From Zhihengliuella sp. (GTDB lineage Bacteria > Actinomycetota > Actinomycetes > Actinomycetales > Micrococcaceae): DNA of 64,000 nucleotides. Position numbers and translations under genes: made by a program. Shown piece after piece: positions 27,500 to 36,414 of the stretch. The stretch's first letter is position 1; each line of letters opens with the position of its first letter. The notes under the pieces were generated by a model. The model was not told where the DNA came from. It did not search any database and saw nothing but the letters and a program-made list of their open reading frames with translations. The stretch lies in assembly GCF_031178195.1 (NCBI RefSeq), contig NZ_JAPSJL010000005.1, positions 113,877 to 177,876 of the forward strand, read 5' to 3'.

Positions 27500-29755
27500 T
27501 CAGAGCGCGGCCACCTCCTCCGCGGTCAGCGCCCGCTCGTAGAGGCGGAAGTCCCGCACCTCGCCGCGCAGGTGGTGGTCCGCCGCGTAGAGGGACCGGC
27601 CGAGGTAGTTGGCCGCGGTGCTCCCTCCCCCGATGTCTTCCGGGTCCACGGTGACGCCCGTCCGGCGGCCGACTTCGACGCCGTCCAGGTACAGCGTCGC
27701 GGTCTCCCCGGCCAGGGTGTAGGTCAGCGTGCTCCAGACCCCGCGCTCCAGGTCGCGCCCCGCGGACACGGTCTGCTCGCCGGACCAGTTGCCCAGGGAC
27801 AGCGAGGTCCGGTAGGCGTTGCCGGTGGTGAAGAGGTAGCCGTCGCCGGCCCCGTTCCTCGTGTTGCCCAGGCCGTAGATGAAGTACGGGTTCCGCTGCT
27901 CCGGGTCGATCCGCACTTTCAGCGAGACCGTGACGTCCTCGATCCCGGCGAGCAGGTCCTGCGGCAGGACCACGTGGTCGTCCACCCCGTCCAGGCTCAC
28001 GCCCGCGGGACCGGCGCTCGCGCCGCCGGCGAGCACGGCGTCCGGGACGCCCTCGACCGCCGAGGCTCCCCCGGCCGCGTCGAGCGGGAAGTGCGCGGCC
28101 AGGCCGGGCGGCTCCTCGGTCACGGTCACCTCCACCGTGTCGCGCAGCCCGCCGGACGCGGCGGTGACGACGGCGGTGCCGGGGGCGACCGCCGTGACCA
28201 CGCCGTCGGCGACGGTGGCGACGCCGGGGGCGGAGGACTCCCAGCGGAGGCCGGCGGTCGCGTTCGCCGGTTCGACGGCGGCGTCGAGCGTGGCGCTGCC
28301 GTGCTGCCAGAGCTCGATCCGCTCCTGCTCGATCTCCACGGACGTCGCCTTGATCGGCTTGGCCTGCACGTGCACCGTGGCGGTGGCGGGCTCGAGCGCG
28401 TCGGCCACGGTCCCGGAGACCTCGAACGTCCCGGTCTTCGCGTAGGCCTCGGCGGGGACCTCCTCCCACTCGACGGCGGCGGTGCCACTGGTCCCGTCGG
28501 CGAAGGTCACGGGGACCTCGGCCGGCAGCGCGGGGGCCTGCTGCTTCCGCGTCGTGACCTCGACGGGCTCGACCGTCTCGACGAGCGCGTCCGGCTGGTA
28601 CGCGGCCAGGAGCCGGTGGTACTCCTCCTGGGTGACGGGCAGGACGGTCCCATGGCGCGGCCGCGAGGGCATCGTGTAGTCCTCGGCGACCCGCCACTGC
28701 CCCGAGTCGAGGTCCTCGGTGACGAACGGGACGTAGCCGCGGCCGCCGAACTCGTCGATGAACATGTACCAGCGCTCGGCGTGGTTGTCCTTGAAGACCA
28801 GCGGTCCCTCGCCCTGGCCGATGCCGGCCGAGTCGGCGGTCGCCTTGCCGATGCAGTCCGCGATGAACTCGTAGTCGGCGGCGCGCAGCTCGGCGGACTT
28901 CTCCGCGGTGATGAACTTGCCGCAGGGGCTGGTGCCGGTGTTGGACCGCTCGTCCTTGGTGAACCGGTAGTACACGCCGTCCTCGCGGAGGACGGTCGAG
29001 TCGATGACGGAGTAGCCCGGGTCGATCCAGACTTCCGGCTCGCTGAAGGTCACGAAGTCCGTGGTGGTCGCGTACATCATCCGGTTGTGCTGGCTGCCGG
29101 TGTGCTCCGGGTCGTCGTCGGCGTAGAGCTTGGAGGCCCAGAAGACCACGTAGGCCCCGAGCTCCTCGTCGTAGAACGCCTCCGGCGCCCAGGTGTTGCC
29201 GGCGTTCTCGGGGGCGACCTCCACGAGGCGGGGCTCGCTCCAGTCCACGAGATCCGTGGACTCCCAGACCACGATCGAGTGCGATCCGTGCCGCTGGAAG
29301 CCGTCCCAGTCCCACGAGCCGTGAACCTTCAGGTCGGTGGCGATCTGATAGAACTTGTCGCCCTCCGGCGAGCGGATGATGAAGGGGTCGCGGACGCCCT
29401 GCTCGCCGATGTCGGAGGTCAGCACCGGCTCGCCGTCGTTGAGATCGCGGTAGTTCAGCGGGTCGTCGCCCTCGCTGAGCCCGAAGTACACCTGCTCGCC
29501 GTCGGCGGTCCCCTCGCCGACGAAGTAGGAGAAGAGGTAGCCCGCGTAGGGCTCGTCCTGGGACGCGTCGGCCTCGGAGGGGACGACGTCGCCGCGCGCG
29601 TCCGCGGCCCGCGGCGTCGGGGTGGTCGCGTCGGCCGGGCCGGCCCGGCCACCGGCGGAGGAGCTGGCGGTGGCCGGCGGGCTCGCGGCCAGGGGCAGTA
29701 GGAGGGCGAGTCCGGCGGTGACCGCCAGGGCTCGCAGGATCGGGGGTCTCGTCAT
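27500..29755 (-). CDS. Secreted GH43-family arabinan-active enzyme with Ig-like and LamG domains
   Basis: A 751-residue exported protein. Signal peptide at 1 to about 30 (LRALAVTAGLALLLPLAASPPATA, cleavage near ATA). Residues about 65-390 form a five-bladed GH43-like domain: GVRDPFIIRS (Asp base region), VWESTDLVDWS, NTWAPEAFYDEE and GIGQGEGPLVF (Glu acid). Then a Big_4 domain (about 400-460), a Big_2 domain (about 470-550, with ATAGLRWESSAPGVATV) and a C-terminal LamG/concanavalin-like domain (about 555-751) for carbohydrate binding. Its catalytic domain is closely similar to the N-terminal domain of the larger enzyme upstream. Likely an arabinofuranosidase or arabinanase, by family and context. 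No LPXTG anchor is seen. Confidence 0.85.
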   Translation of the reverse strand: MTRPPILRALAVTAGLALLLPLAASPPATASSSAGGRAGPADATTPTPRAADARGDVVPSEADASQDEPYAGYLFSYFVGEGTADGEQVYFGLSEGDDPLNYRDLNDGEPVLTSDIGEQGVRDPFIIRSPEGDKFYQIATDLKVHGSWDWDGFQRHGSHSIVVWESTDLVDWSEPRLVEVAPENAGNTWAPEAFYDEELGAYVVFWASKLYADDDPEHTGSQHNRMMYATTTDFVTFSEPEVWIDPGYSVIDSTVLREDGVYYRFTKDERSNTGTSPCGKFITAEKSAELRAADYEFIADCIGKATADSAGIGQGEGPLVFKDNHAERWYMFIDEFGGRGYVPFVTEDLDSGQWRVAEDYTMPSRPRHGTVLPVTQEEYHRLLAAYQPDALVETVEPVEVTTRKQQAPALPAEVPVTFADGTSGTAAVEWEEVPAEAYAKTGTFEVSGTVADALEPATATVHVQAKPIKATSVEIEQERIELWQHGSATLDAAVEPANATAGLRWESSAPGVATVADGVVTAVAPGTAVVTAASGGLRDTVEVTVTEEPPGLAAHFPLDAAGGASAVEGVPDAVLAGGASAGPAGVSLDGVDDHVVLPQDLLAGIEDVTVSLKVRIDPEQRNPYFIYGLGNTRNGAGDGYLFTTGNAYRTSLSLGNWSGEQTVSAGRDLERGVWSTLTYTLAGETATLYLDGVEVGRRTGVTVDPEDIGGGSTAANYLGRSLYAADHHLRGEVRDFRLYERALTAEEVAAL

Positions 29756-29780
29756 TCTCGGCTCCTCGGAGGTGGTGCGG

Positions 29781-29826
29781 GGAGGGACGGGCCCCGGCGC
29801 CGGTCGGCGCCGGGGCCCGTCCCCTC
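29781..29826 (-). terminator. Strong hairpin downstream of the GH43-GH51 gene
   Basis: A 21-base stem (left arm starting GGAGGGACGGGCCCC, near-perfect complement on the right) with a GGTC loop begins 6 bases beyond the stop at 29833 and ends in the short gap before the next GH43 gene. It should end or attenuate transcription between the two glycosidase genes. Confidence 0.8.
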
Positions 29827-29832
29827 GTGCGG

Positions 29833-32800
29833 TCAGCGGACGGTCAGCGTCACCTCCGTGGAGCTCGGGGCGTGCCCGTCGTCGCCCAGGTACTCGACCG
29901 TGACCGGGTACGTTCCGGGCGATAGGCCGTCGGTGGGTACCGCCGCCCTGGCCTTGCCGTTCTTCAGAGCGGCGGTGTGCTCGGCCCCGTCGACCGTGAC
30001 GCGGACCTCGCCGGTCGCGCCCGGCGCCTCCGCGGCGGCCTCGGCGGCGGCCTCGGCGGCGACGGTCACGTGCGCCTTGGCGTCCTGCCCTGCCTTGACC
30101 GTGCCCGGCGTCAGCTTCGCCTCCGTGGCCGTTCCGGCGCGCTCGTCGCCCGCACCGGTGTCCAGCCGGAGGAACGTGATCGAGTTCGCCGGGACCTCGT
30201 AGACGAACTCGCCTCCGGCGCCGGGGACCTCAAAGTCCCGCGGCACCACGTTCTCCGGGGCCGCCTTGGTGTTGACGGCGGCCGGGTCGGCGACGAGCTC
30301 CGTCGCCTGGACGGTCTCACCGACCTCCGCGTCGGAGACCGCGATGGTCGTCCGGGCGGCGGTCGTCGTCGCGTTGACGAGCTTGACGATCAGCTCGCCC
30401 GTCTCCGTGTCGCGGGTGACGACCTGGTAGAGGGCCTTCGGGGCGGGCTCCGTGTAGGACAGGTGCAGCTCGCCGTCGAGGTACAGCTCGGCCGTGCGGC
30501 CGTCGACGACGATCTTCACCTGGTACTCGCGCCCCTCCTCGAGGGAGAAGCCCTCCTTGGCCGCGACCTCGCCCTGACGGGCGCCGTCGGCGCGCTCGAG
30601 CACGGACCGGGTGTTGCCCCAGCCGCCGAGGTTCCACCAGTAGAAGGCGTCGCTCGCGCCGGCGGCGAAACCGACCAGGAAGCCCTCGTTGCCGCCGTCC
30701 TTGCGGGCGGTCAGCTCCAGGGTGTAGTTGTCCCAGTCCTTGCCGTAGGCGTCGGTGATCACGCTGCGCGCGTCCTCGACTCCGGCGTCCGACTGGACGT
30801 ACTCGCCGTCGACCACGGACCACTGGCCGGAGACCGGGTCCCACTGCGAGGCGTCCTCGAAGGTGTCCGAGAACAGGACCTCGCCGCTGGCGTTGTCGGT
30901 GACCGTGACGTCGTCGTACGCCGCCTGGGTGAGCCAGCTGGAAAGGAAGATCCCGCCGGAGAGGTCCCCGGCCGCGGTGGCCGGGCCCTCGTGCGTGGAC
31001 GGGACCACCTCGTGGCCGACGTTGTTCATCCAGAGCTTCTGGTTGTAGTAGTTCGCCGAGGCCCAGGACTCGTCGTTGTCGAACCACATCATGTCCGGCG
31101 CCCACTGGACGTAGTCCTCGTTGGCGAACATCGGGGCGTAGGACGCCATCTTCACGACGTCGGCGTTGCGCTCCAGGCCGGTCATGTAGGCGGCCTCGGA
31201 GAGCGCGTTGGCGAACGTGTTGCCGCGGGAGGCGTACTCGCCGAGGAAGACGTCCGGGCCCTCGCGGTCGTAGGAGTCGTAGCGCTCGTCGTTGCCGAGG
31301 AACCAGGACGGGTCGTTGTAGTAGTGCTCGTCGACCATGTCCACGCCCTGCTCCCGGTTGAACTCCCAGAGCTCGTCGAAGCGCGCGCCGGAGTCGTCGG
31401 GACCGGTGTTGGAGATGATCGTGATGTCCGGGTACTCGGCGGCGATGGCGTCGCGGAAGCGCGGGAAGTTCGCCTCGAACGTCGGGGTGTTCTCCTCGTT
31501 GCCCAGGCCGATGTACTCCAGCCCGAACGGCTCCGGGTGGCCGAGGTCGGCGCGCACGGCGCCCCACTCGGTGTCCACGCCGCCGTTGGCGAACTCGATG
31601 AGGTCCAGGGTGTCCTGGACCCAGCGGTCGATCCGCTCGTCGTCGGTCATCTCCGGGATGGTGGAGCCGCAGCCGTTGGCTCCGACGGAGACCACGGGCA
31701 GCGGGGTGGCGCCGAGGTCCTCGGCCCACTTCATGTACTCGAGGTAGCCGATGCCGTAGGACTGGTTGTAGCCCCAGAAGTTCCAGTTGGTCGGCCGGGA
31801 CTCCACCGGGCCGATGGTCTCCTTCCACTGGTACGTGCGCTGCCGGTCCGCGCCGTCGGACTCGAGGTAGGTGTCGAACGTGCCGACGTTGGTGACGCAG
31901 CCGCCCGGGAAGCGCAGGAAGCCTGGGTCAAGCTCGGCGACCATCTCGGCGAGGTCCTTGCGCAGCACGGACTTGCCGTTGACCGGCCCCACCCAGGTGT
32001 CCTGCGGGAAGAGGGAGACCATGTCCAGGCGCAGCGTGCCGGCCGCGCCGGCGGCGACCTCGAGCCGGGCGGCGTTGGTGTCCGCGTCGGCGGTGAGGGT
32101 GGCGGTGTACTGCTTCCACTCGTCGGATCCGTCCACCGCGACGGTCGCGGTGCCGTAGACCCGCTCGCCGGAGCCGTCCTCGAGCGAGACGGAGAGCTCC
32201 TGCTCCACGGAGGAGCGCGCCCAGACGCTGAAGTCGTACGACTCGCCCTCCTCGAGGGCGACGCCCTCGTTGTAGGAGGTGTTCCGCACCCCGGTGCCGG
32301 GGGCGTCCGCGGCGATCTCCAGGTAGGCGCGGTTGGAGTCGTTGAGCCAGGTGTCGCGCTCGGACTCCACGGTCACGGACCCGTCGCCGACGGTCTCCCA
32401 GGCGGTCAGCCCGTTGAAGGAGGCGTTGTCGGCGGGGGCGAACTCGAAGGAGCGGTTGCGCACCAGCTCGGCGTAGAGGCCGCCGTCGGCCGCGTAGTTG
32501 ATGTCCTCGTAGAACGCCCCGTACATGGTGTCGCTGATCTCGTGGGCCGTCCCAGCGCCGTCGATGCGCAGGGTGTGGTCCTGGACCGCGCCGGAGCCGA
32601 GGGTGAACTCGACGGCGTCGTCGGCCGCGCCGAGGACGAGCGCGCCGTCCTCGGCGCGCGTCGCGTACGCCGCGGAGTCGTCGATGGACGGGTCGGCCAG
32701 CCGGAGGGCGAGCTTGCCACCGCCCTCGTCGGTGAGGCGCCAGGCGGTGCCCTCCCCCGCGGACTCCCCGGCGAGCGCCAGGCGCCCGTCGCGGACGACG

Positions 32801-34143
32801 ACGCTGCCGGCGTCGGCGGTCAGCGTCACCGGGCGGACGGCGTCGTCCCCGTCCTCGGCGGCGGTCTCCGCCGCGGTGAGGCGGAGCGTCTCCAGCGGCC
32901 GGTCGGCGGCGAGGCCCAGGGCGCCGTCGTCACCGGCGGCCAGGTGCCGTGCCGGGGCGGGGCCGTCGAGCGTGAACGAGTTCTCGGGGACCAGGTCCGG
33001 CACCGCGGCGGGCGGGTAGGCCTCCAGCAGGGCGTCCTGTTCCTCGTCGGTGATCGGCACCACGGTGCCGTGGCGGGGGCTCGAGGGCAGGTCGGCGTCC
33101 GGGACGGCGGTCCAGTCGCCGGTGGCGAGGTCCTCGGTCTCGAAGAGCATGTAGCCCTGGCCGCCGTGGTAGGACGGCTGGTCGATCATGAGGTACCAGC
33201 CGTCGTCGGTCAGCGACGGGAACATGGTGGGGCCCTCGCCGGAGGTGAACGTGCCGCCCCACGGGTTGGGCTGGCCGACGCCGATCTGCTCGGCGATCAG
33301 GTCCCAGCCGTCGCCCTCGGCGACGCCCTGGGTGCGCCGCAGGTCGTCGGAGGACTCCTGCCGGACGGTCATGTCCGCCTCGTCCTTGGTCAGCCGGTAG
33401 AACGTGTCGCCGACCTCGGCGATGGTCGAGTCGATCATGCCGCGGCCATCGCCGCGCTTCTCGTCGATCCAGACCTGCGGCTCGGAGAACTCCACGAAGT
33501 CGGTGGTGGTCGCGTACATCATCCGCTGGTAGGAGGTGGCGATGTCGCGGTCCTCGGGGGCGACGTCGTCCGGATAGAGCGCGGAGGCCCAGTAGACCAC
33601 GTACTCGCCGTTGGCCTCGTCCCAGTGGGCCTCGGGGGCCCAGACGTTGCCGGCGTTCTCCGGGGCGACGACGACCTCGCGCTGCTCGGACCAGTCGATC
33701 AGGTCGGTGGACTCCCAGACCATGATGGAGCGGCTGCCGGTCTCCTGCGCGTCCCCGAACGTGCCGCCGCCGTGCATCTTCAGGTCGGTGGCGATCAGGT
33801 AGTACTTCAAGCCGTCGTGGGAGCGGATCAGGAACGGGTCGCGCAGGCCCTGGGTGCCGAGCGTGGACTCGAGGACGGGCTCGCCGCCGTTGAGCGTGTG
33901 CCAGGACATCGGGTCGTTCGACTCGCTGACGGCCAGGTGGATCTTCTCGCCGTCGTCCGTGCTCTCGCCGGTGAAGTACGGGAAGACGTACGCGCCGTAG
34001 TCCGCGTCGTCGACGTCGACGGCGGCCGGGACGGGCGCGCCTCCGGGGCCGGGCGGCGCGGGCGGCGCTGCCACGGCCGAGGCCGGCAGGGCCAGGGCGA
34101 GGGCGAGCGCCAGCGGCGCGGCCCATCGTTTTCGGGGATGCAT
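29833..34143 (-). CDS. Secreted bifunctional GH43-GH51 arabinan-degrading enzyme
   Basis: A 1436-residue exported multidomain enzyme. Signal peptide to about residue 26. Residues about 40-375: GH43-like domain (GLRDPFLIRS, NVWAPEAHWDE, GEGPTMFPS). Residues about 390-510: beta-rich linker domain. From about 515: GH51 alpha-L-arabinofuranosidase beginning ISDTMYGAFYEDINYAADGG, with an inserted CBM4/9-like module (about 600-700), FLRFPGGCV, the acid/base Glu883 in GLGNEENTP and the nucleophile Glu969 in FLGEYASRG. About 1105-1240 is a LamG/DUF1080-like module (VLFSDTFEDASQW), then the GH51 C-terminal beta domain, and finally an Ig-like domain. The frame is uninterrupted. Likely role: release of arabinose from arabinan or arabinoxylan. 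It lies downstream of the YtfQRT-YjfF-like operon on the same strand. Confidence 0.88.
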   Translation of the reverse strand: MHPRKRWAAPLALALALALPASAVAAPPAPPGPGGAPVPAAVDVDDADYGAYVFPYFTGESTDDGEKIHLAVSESNDPMSWHTLNGGEPVLESTLGTQGLRDPFLIRSHDGLKYYLIATDLKMHGGGTFGDAQETGSRSIMVWESTDLIDWSEQREVVVAPENAGNVWAPEAHWDEANGEYVVYWASALYPDDVAPEDRDIATSYQRMMYATTTDFVEFSEPQVWIDEKRGDGRGMIDSTIAEVGDTFYRLTKDEADMTVRQESSDDLRRTQGVAEGDGWDLIAEQIGVGQPNPWGGTFTSGEGPTMFPSLTDDGWYLMIDQPSYHGGQGYMLFETEDLATGDWTAVPDADLPSSPRHGTVVPITDEEQDALLEAYPPAAVPDLVPENSFTLDGPAPARHLAAGDDGALGLAADRPLETLRLTAAETAAEDGDDAVRPVTLTADAGSVVVRDGRLALAGESAGEGTAWRLTDEGGGKLALRLADPSIDDSAAYATRAEDGALVLGAADDAVEFTLGSGAVQDHTLRIDGAGTAHEISDTMYGAFYEDINYAADGGLYAELVRNRSFEFAPADNASFNGLTAWETVGDGSVTVESERDTWLNDSNRAYLEIAADAPGTGVRNTSYNEGVALEEGESYDFSVWARSSVEQELSVSLEDGSGERVYGTATVAVDGSDEWKQYTATLTADADTNAARLEVAAGAAGTLRLDMVSLFPQDTWVGPVNGKSVLRKDLAEMVAELDPGFLRFPGGCVTNVGTFDTYLESDGADRQRTYQWKETIGPVESRPTNWNFWGYNQSYGIGYLEYMKWAEDLGATPLPVVSVGANGCGSTIPEMTDDERIDRWVQDTLDLIEFANGGVDTEWGAVRADLGHPEPFGLEYIGLGNEENTPTFEANFPRFRDAIAAEYPDITIISNTGPDDSGARFDELWEFNREQGVDMVDEHYYNDPSWFLGNDERYDSYDREGPDVFLGEYASRGNTFANALSEAAYMTGLERNADVVKMASYAPMFANEDYVQWAPDMMWFDNDESWASANYYNQKLWMNNVGHEVVPSTHEGPATAAGDLSGGIFLSSWLTQAAYDDVTVTDNASGEVLFSDTFEDASQWDPVSGQWSVVDGEYVQSDAGVEDARSVITDAYGKDWDNYTLELTARKDGGNEGFLVGFAAGASDAFYWWNLGGWGNTRSVLERADGARQGEVAAKEGFSLEEGREYQVKIVVDGRTAELYLDGELHLSYTEPAPKALYQVVTRDTETGELIVKLVNATTTAARTTIAVSDAEVGETVQATELVADPAAVNTKAAPENVVPRDFEVPGAGGEFVYEVPANSITFLRLDTGAGDERAGTATEAKLTPGTVKAGQDAKAHVTVAAEAAAEAAAEAPGATGEVRVTVDGAEHTAALKNGKARAAVPTDGLSPGTYPVTVEYLGDDGHAPSSTEVTLTVR

Positions 34144-34402
34144 CGGGTGACTACCTCCGTGGTGGGTCGTCCTGCGGGCCGGGGTGCGCCGACGCGGGGG
34201 TCGGGCGCGCGGACCGCTGGACTGGTTGTGGTGATGCGGGTACGCCGACGGCGCGCTCCGGGGCGGGGGCCGCGGATCGCTGGGGTCCCGGCGGTGCCGG
34301 GGAGGTGAGGACGTCGACGGTGGGCCCGGCGCCGGGGCGTCGGGCGGTCGGGCTGGGACGGCGCCGGGGTCCCCGCCGCCGTCGCACGCCCGGGCCGTGC
34401 GG

Positions 34403-35398
34403 TCAGGTGCGCCGCAGGGTGAGGATGCGCTGGAGGACCACGAAGATCAGCAGCAGGGCGCCGATGACGATCTTGGTCCACCAGGAGCTGAGGGTTCCCT
34501 CGAAGGTGATGATGGTCTGGATCAGGCCCAGGACCATCACGCCGATGACCGAGCCGAGGACGAACCCCGTGCCGCCGGTCAGGAGGGTGCCGCCGATGAC
34601 GACGGCGGCGATCGCGTCCAGCTCCATGGCGACGCCGGTGAGCGCGTAGCCGGAGCGGGAGAACATCGCGAAGAGCAGCCCGGCGAGCCCGGCGCAGGTG
34701 CCGGAGATGACGTACACGAGCACCTTGGTGCGCGCGACCCGCAGGCCCATGAGCGTGGCCGACTGCTCGCCGCCGCCGACCGCGTACACGGTCCGGCCGA
34801 ACCGGGTGCGGTGCAGGACCCACCAGGCGGCCGCGACGGCCAGCAGCGCGATGAGCACCGCCGCGGTGACCCGCCAGCGGCCCAGGTTCACGCCCCAGCC
34901 GGCGAGCGCGATGAAGGACTCGTCGCGGATCGGGACGGACTCGGGGGCGAAGAGGAAGCAGAGGCCGCGGGCCAGGAACATCCCGGCCAGCGTCGCGACG
35001 AACGGCTGGATGTCGAAGTACTGGATCATCACGCCCATGCCGTAGCCGATCGCCGACCCGGCGAGGACCGCGACGGGGACGACGAGGGCGAGGCTCCACC
35101 CGGCCTGGAGCAGGGTGGCCGTGATGACCGAGGACAGGGCGAGCACGGCCCCGACCGAGAGGTCGATGCCGCCGGTGAGGATCACGAACGTCATCCCGAC
35201 CGCCAGGACGATCAGGTGGGCGTTGTTGATGAAGAGGTTGGACATCACCGCCGGCGAGAGGAAGTTCTCGTAGCGCAGCCCGCCGATGGTGACCATCAGC
35301 GCGAAGACGATGAACGTGCCGATGACGGGCAGGTACCGGCGGTCCGGGGACCAGCGGCCGACCCCGGCGATCTGGTGCGGTGCGGCGACGGCGCTCAT
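34403..35398 (-). CDS. Sugar ABC transporter permease (YjfF-like)
   Basis: Second permease of a YtfQRT-YjfF-like CUT2 importer. The 331-residue protein has about nine to ten membrane helices and the family signature FVILTGGIDLSVGAVLAL; ELDAIAAVVIGGTLLTGG is near the C-terminus. The ATG at 35398 overlaps the stop of the first permease gene as ATGA and has GAGGTACGCGC before it; a longer frame upstream belongs to another frame of the preceding gene. In E. coli this system imports galactofuranose; next to araBDA and arabinofuranosidases, arabinofuranose is the more likely substrate. The 259 bases 34144-34402 downstream hold no gene, and I saw no operator there. Confidence 0.92.
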   Translation of the reverse strand: MSAVAAPHQIAGVGRWSPDRRYLPVIGTFIVFALMVTIGGLRYENFLSPAVMSNLFINNAHLIVLAVGMTFVILTGGIDLSVGAVLALSSVITATLLQAGWSLALVVPVAVLAGSAIGYGMGVMIQYFDIQPFVATLAGMFLARGLCFLFAPESVPIRDESFIALAGWGVNLGRWRVTAAVLIALLAVAAAWWVLHRTRFGRTVYAVGGGEQSATLMGLRVARTKVLVYVISGTCAGLAGLLFAMFSRSGYALTGVAMELDAIAAVVIGGTLLTGGTGFVLGSVIGVMVLGLIQTIITFEGTLSSWWTKIVIGALLLIFVVLQRILTLRRT

Positions 35399-36414
35399 GC
35401 GCGTACCTCCTGGGGACGGGTCCGGCCGAGGCCGGCGAGCGTGGCGCGCAGCCTCGGCGACTGCAGCAGGGTGACGGCGACCACCACGATCGCCTTGAAC
35501 AGCGGGGTGACGAGCGGCGAGACGCCGAGGACGGTGACGGTCAGCGTCAGGGTGGTGATCACGAGGACGCCGACGAGGGTCCCGCCGAGGTTGAACTTGC
35601 CCCCGGAGAGGGCGGTGCCGCCGATGACGACGGCGAGGATCGCGTCGAGCTCGATGAAGAGTCCGGCGTTGTTGGCGTCGGCCGCCATGGTGTTGGACGC
35701 GAAGATCAGCCCGGCGAGCCCGGCGAAGAGCCCGGAGAGCGCGTAGACGGTCCAGGTGAGCGTCCTCGCCTTGACTCCGGCGAGCCGGCTGGCCTTCGGG
35801 TTGATGCCCACGGACTCGAGCAGCATGCCCAGCGCGGTCCGGCGGACCAGGAGCGCGACGACGCCGTACACGCCGTAGGCGATGAGGGCGGCGACGGGCA
35901 GGCCGAGCCAGAACCCGGAGGCCAGCTGCGCGAAGGGCGCGCTGTTGACGGTGGTGATCTGACCGCCGGTGATGAGCATGGCCACGCCGCGGCCGGCGGT
36001 CATCAGGATGAGGGTCGCGATGATCGGCTGGATCCCGAGCGAGGAGACGAGGAACCCGTTCCAGAGCCCGAGGACCAGGCAGAGCCCGAGGGCCACGACA
36101 ACGGCGCCGACCGCGGTGCCGACGGACCCGGGGTCCGGGGAGCTGGCGATGAAGGTCATCGCCACGGCACCGGCGATGGCGACCGTCGCGCCGACCGAGA
36201 GGTCGATGCCCCGGGTCGCGATCACGAGCGTCATGCCGAGCGCGACGAGCAGCAGCGGGGCGCTGTTGCGCAGGATGTCGATGGGGGCGCCGAAGAGGTG
36301 CCCGTCGAGGACGGTGATCCCGAGGATGTCGGGACGGCGGACGGTGCACGCCAGCAGCAGGGCCGCCAGCGCGACGAGCGGCCAGAGGAGGCGGCTCTTG
36401 AGGATGCGGTTCAC
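35395..36414 (-). CDS. Sugar ABC transporter permease (YtfT-like)
   Basis: First permease of the YtfQRT-YjfF-like importer, 339 residues with about ten hydrophobic segments. Family features: LVALGMTLVIATRGIDLSVGATVAI (short: ATRGIDLSVGA), LGIQPIIATLILMTAGRG and FIELDAILAVVIGGTALSGGKFNLGG. The GTG at 36414 overlaps the ATPase stop (GTGA), and its own stop overlaps the next permease start (ATGA), so three genes are translationally coupled. Two permease genes instead of one homodimeric permease distinguishes this class from the ChvE-GguAB-like system downstream. Confidence 0.93.
   Translation of the reverse strand: MNRILKSRLLWPLVALAALLLACTVRRPDILGITVLDGHLFGAPIDILRNSAPLLLVALGMTLVIATRGIDLSVGATVAIAGAVAMTFIASSPDPGSVGTAVGAVVVALGLCLVLGLWNGFLVSSLGIQPIIATLILMTAGRGVAMLITGGQITTVNSAPFAQLASGFWLGLPVAALIAYGVYGVVALLVRRTALGMLLESVGINPKASRLAGVKARTLTWTVYALSGLFAGLAGLIFASNTMAADANNAGLFIELDAILAVVIGGTALSGGKFNLGGTLVGVLVITTLTLTVTVLGVSPLVTPLFKAIVVVAVTLLQSPRLRATLAGLGRTRPQEVRA

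Noticed and set aside
29977..34308. A 1443-codon open frame on the plus strand
   Set aside because: Antisense shadow of the GH43-GH51 gene, which has intact catalytic motifs and a signal peptide on the other strand.
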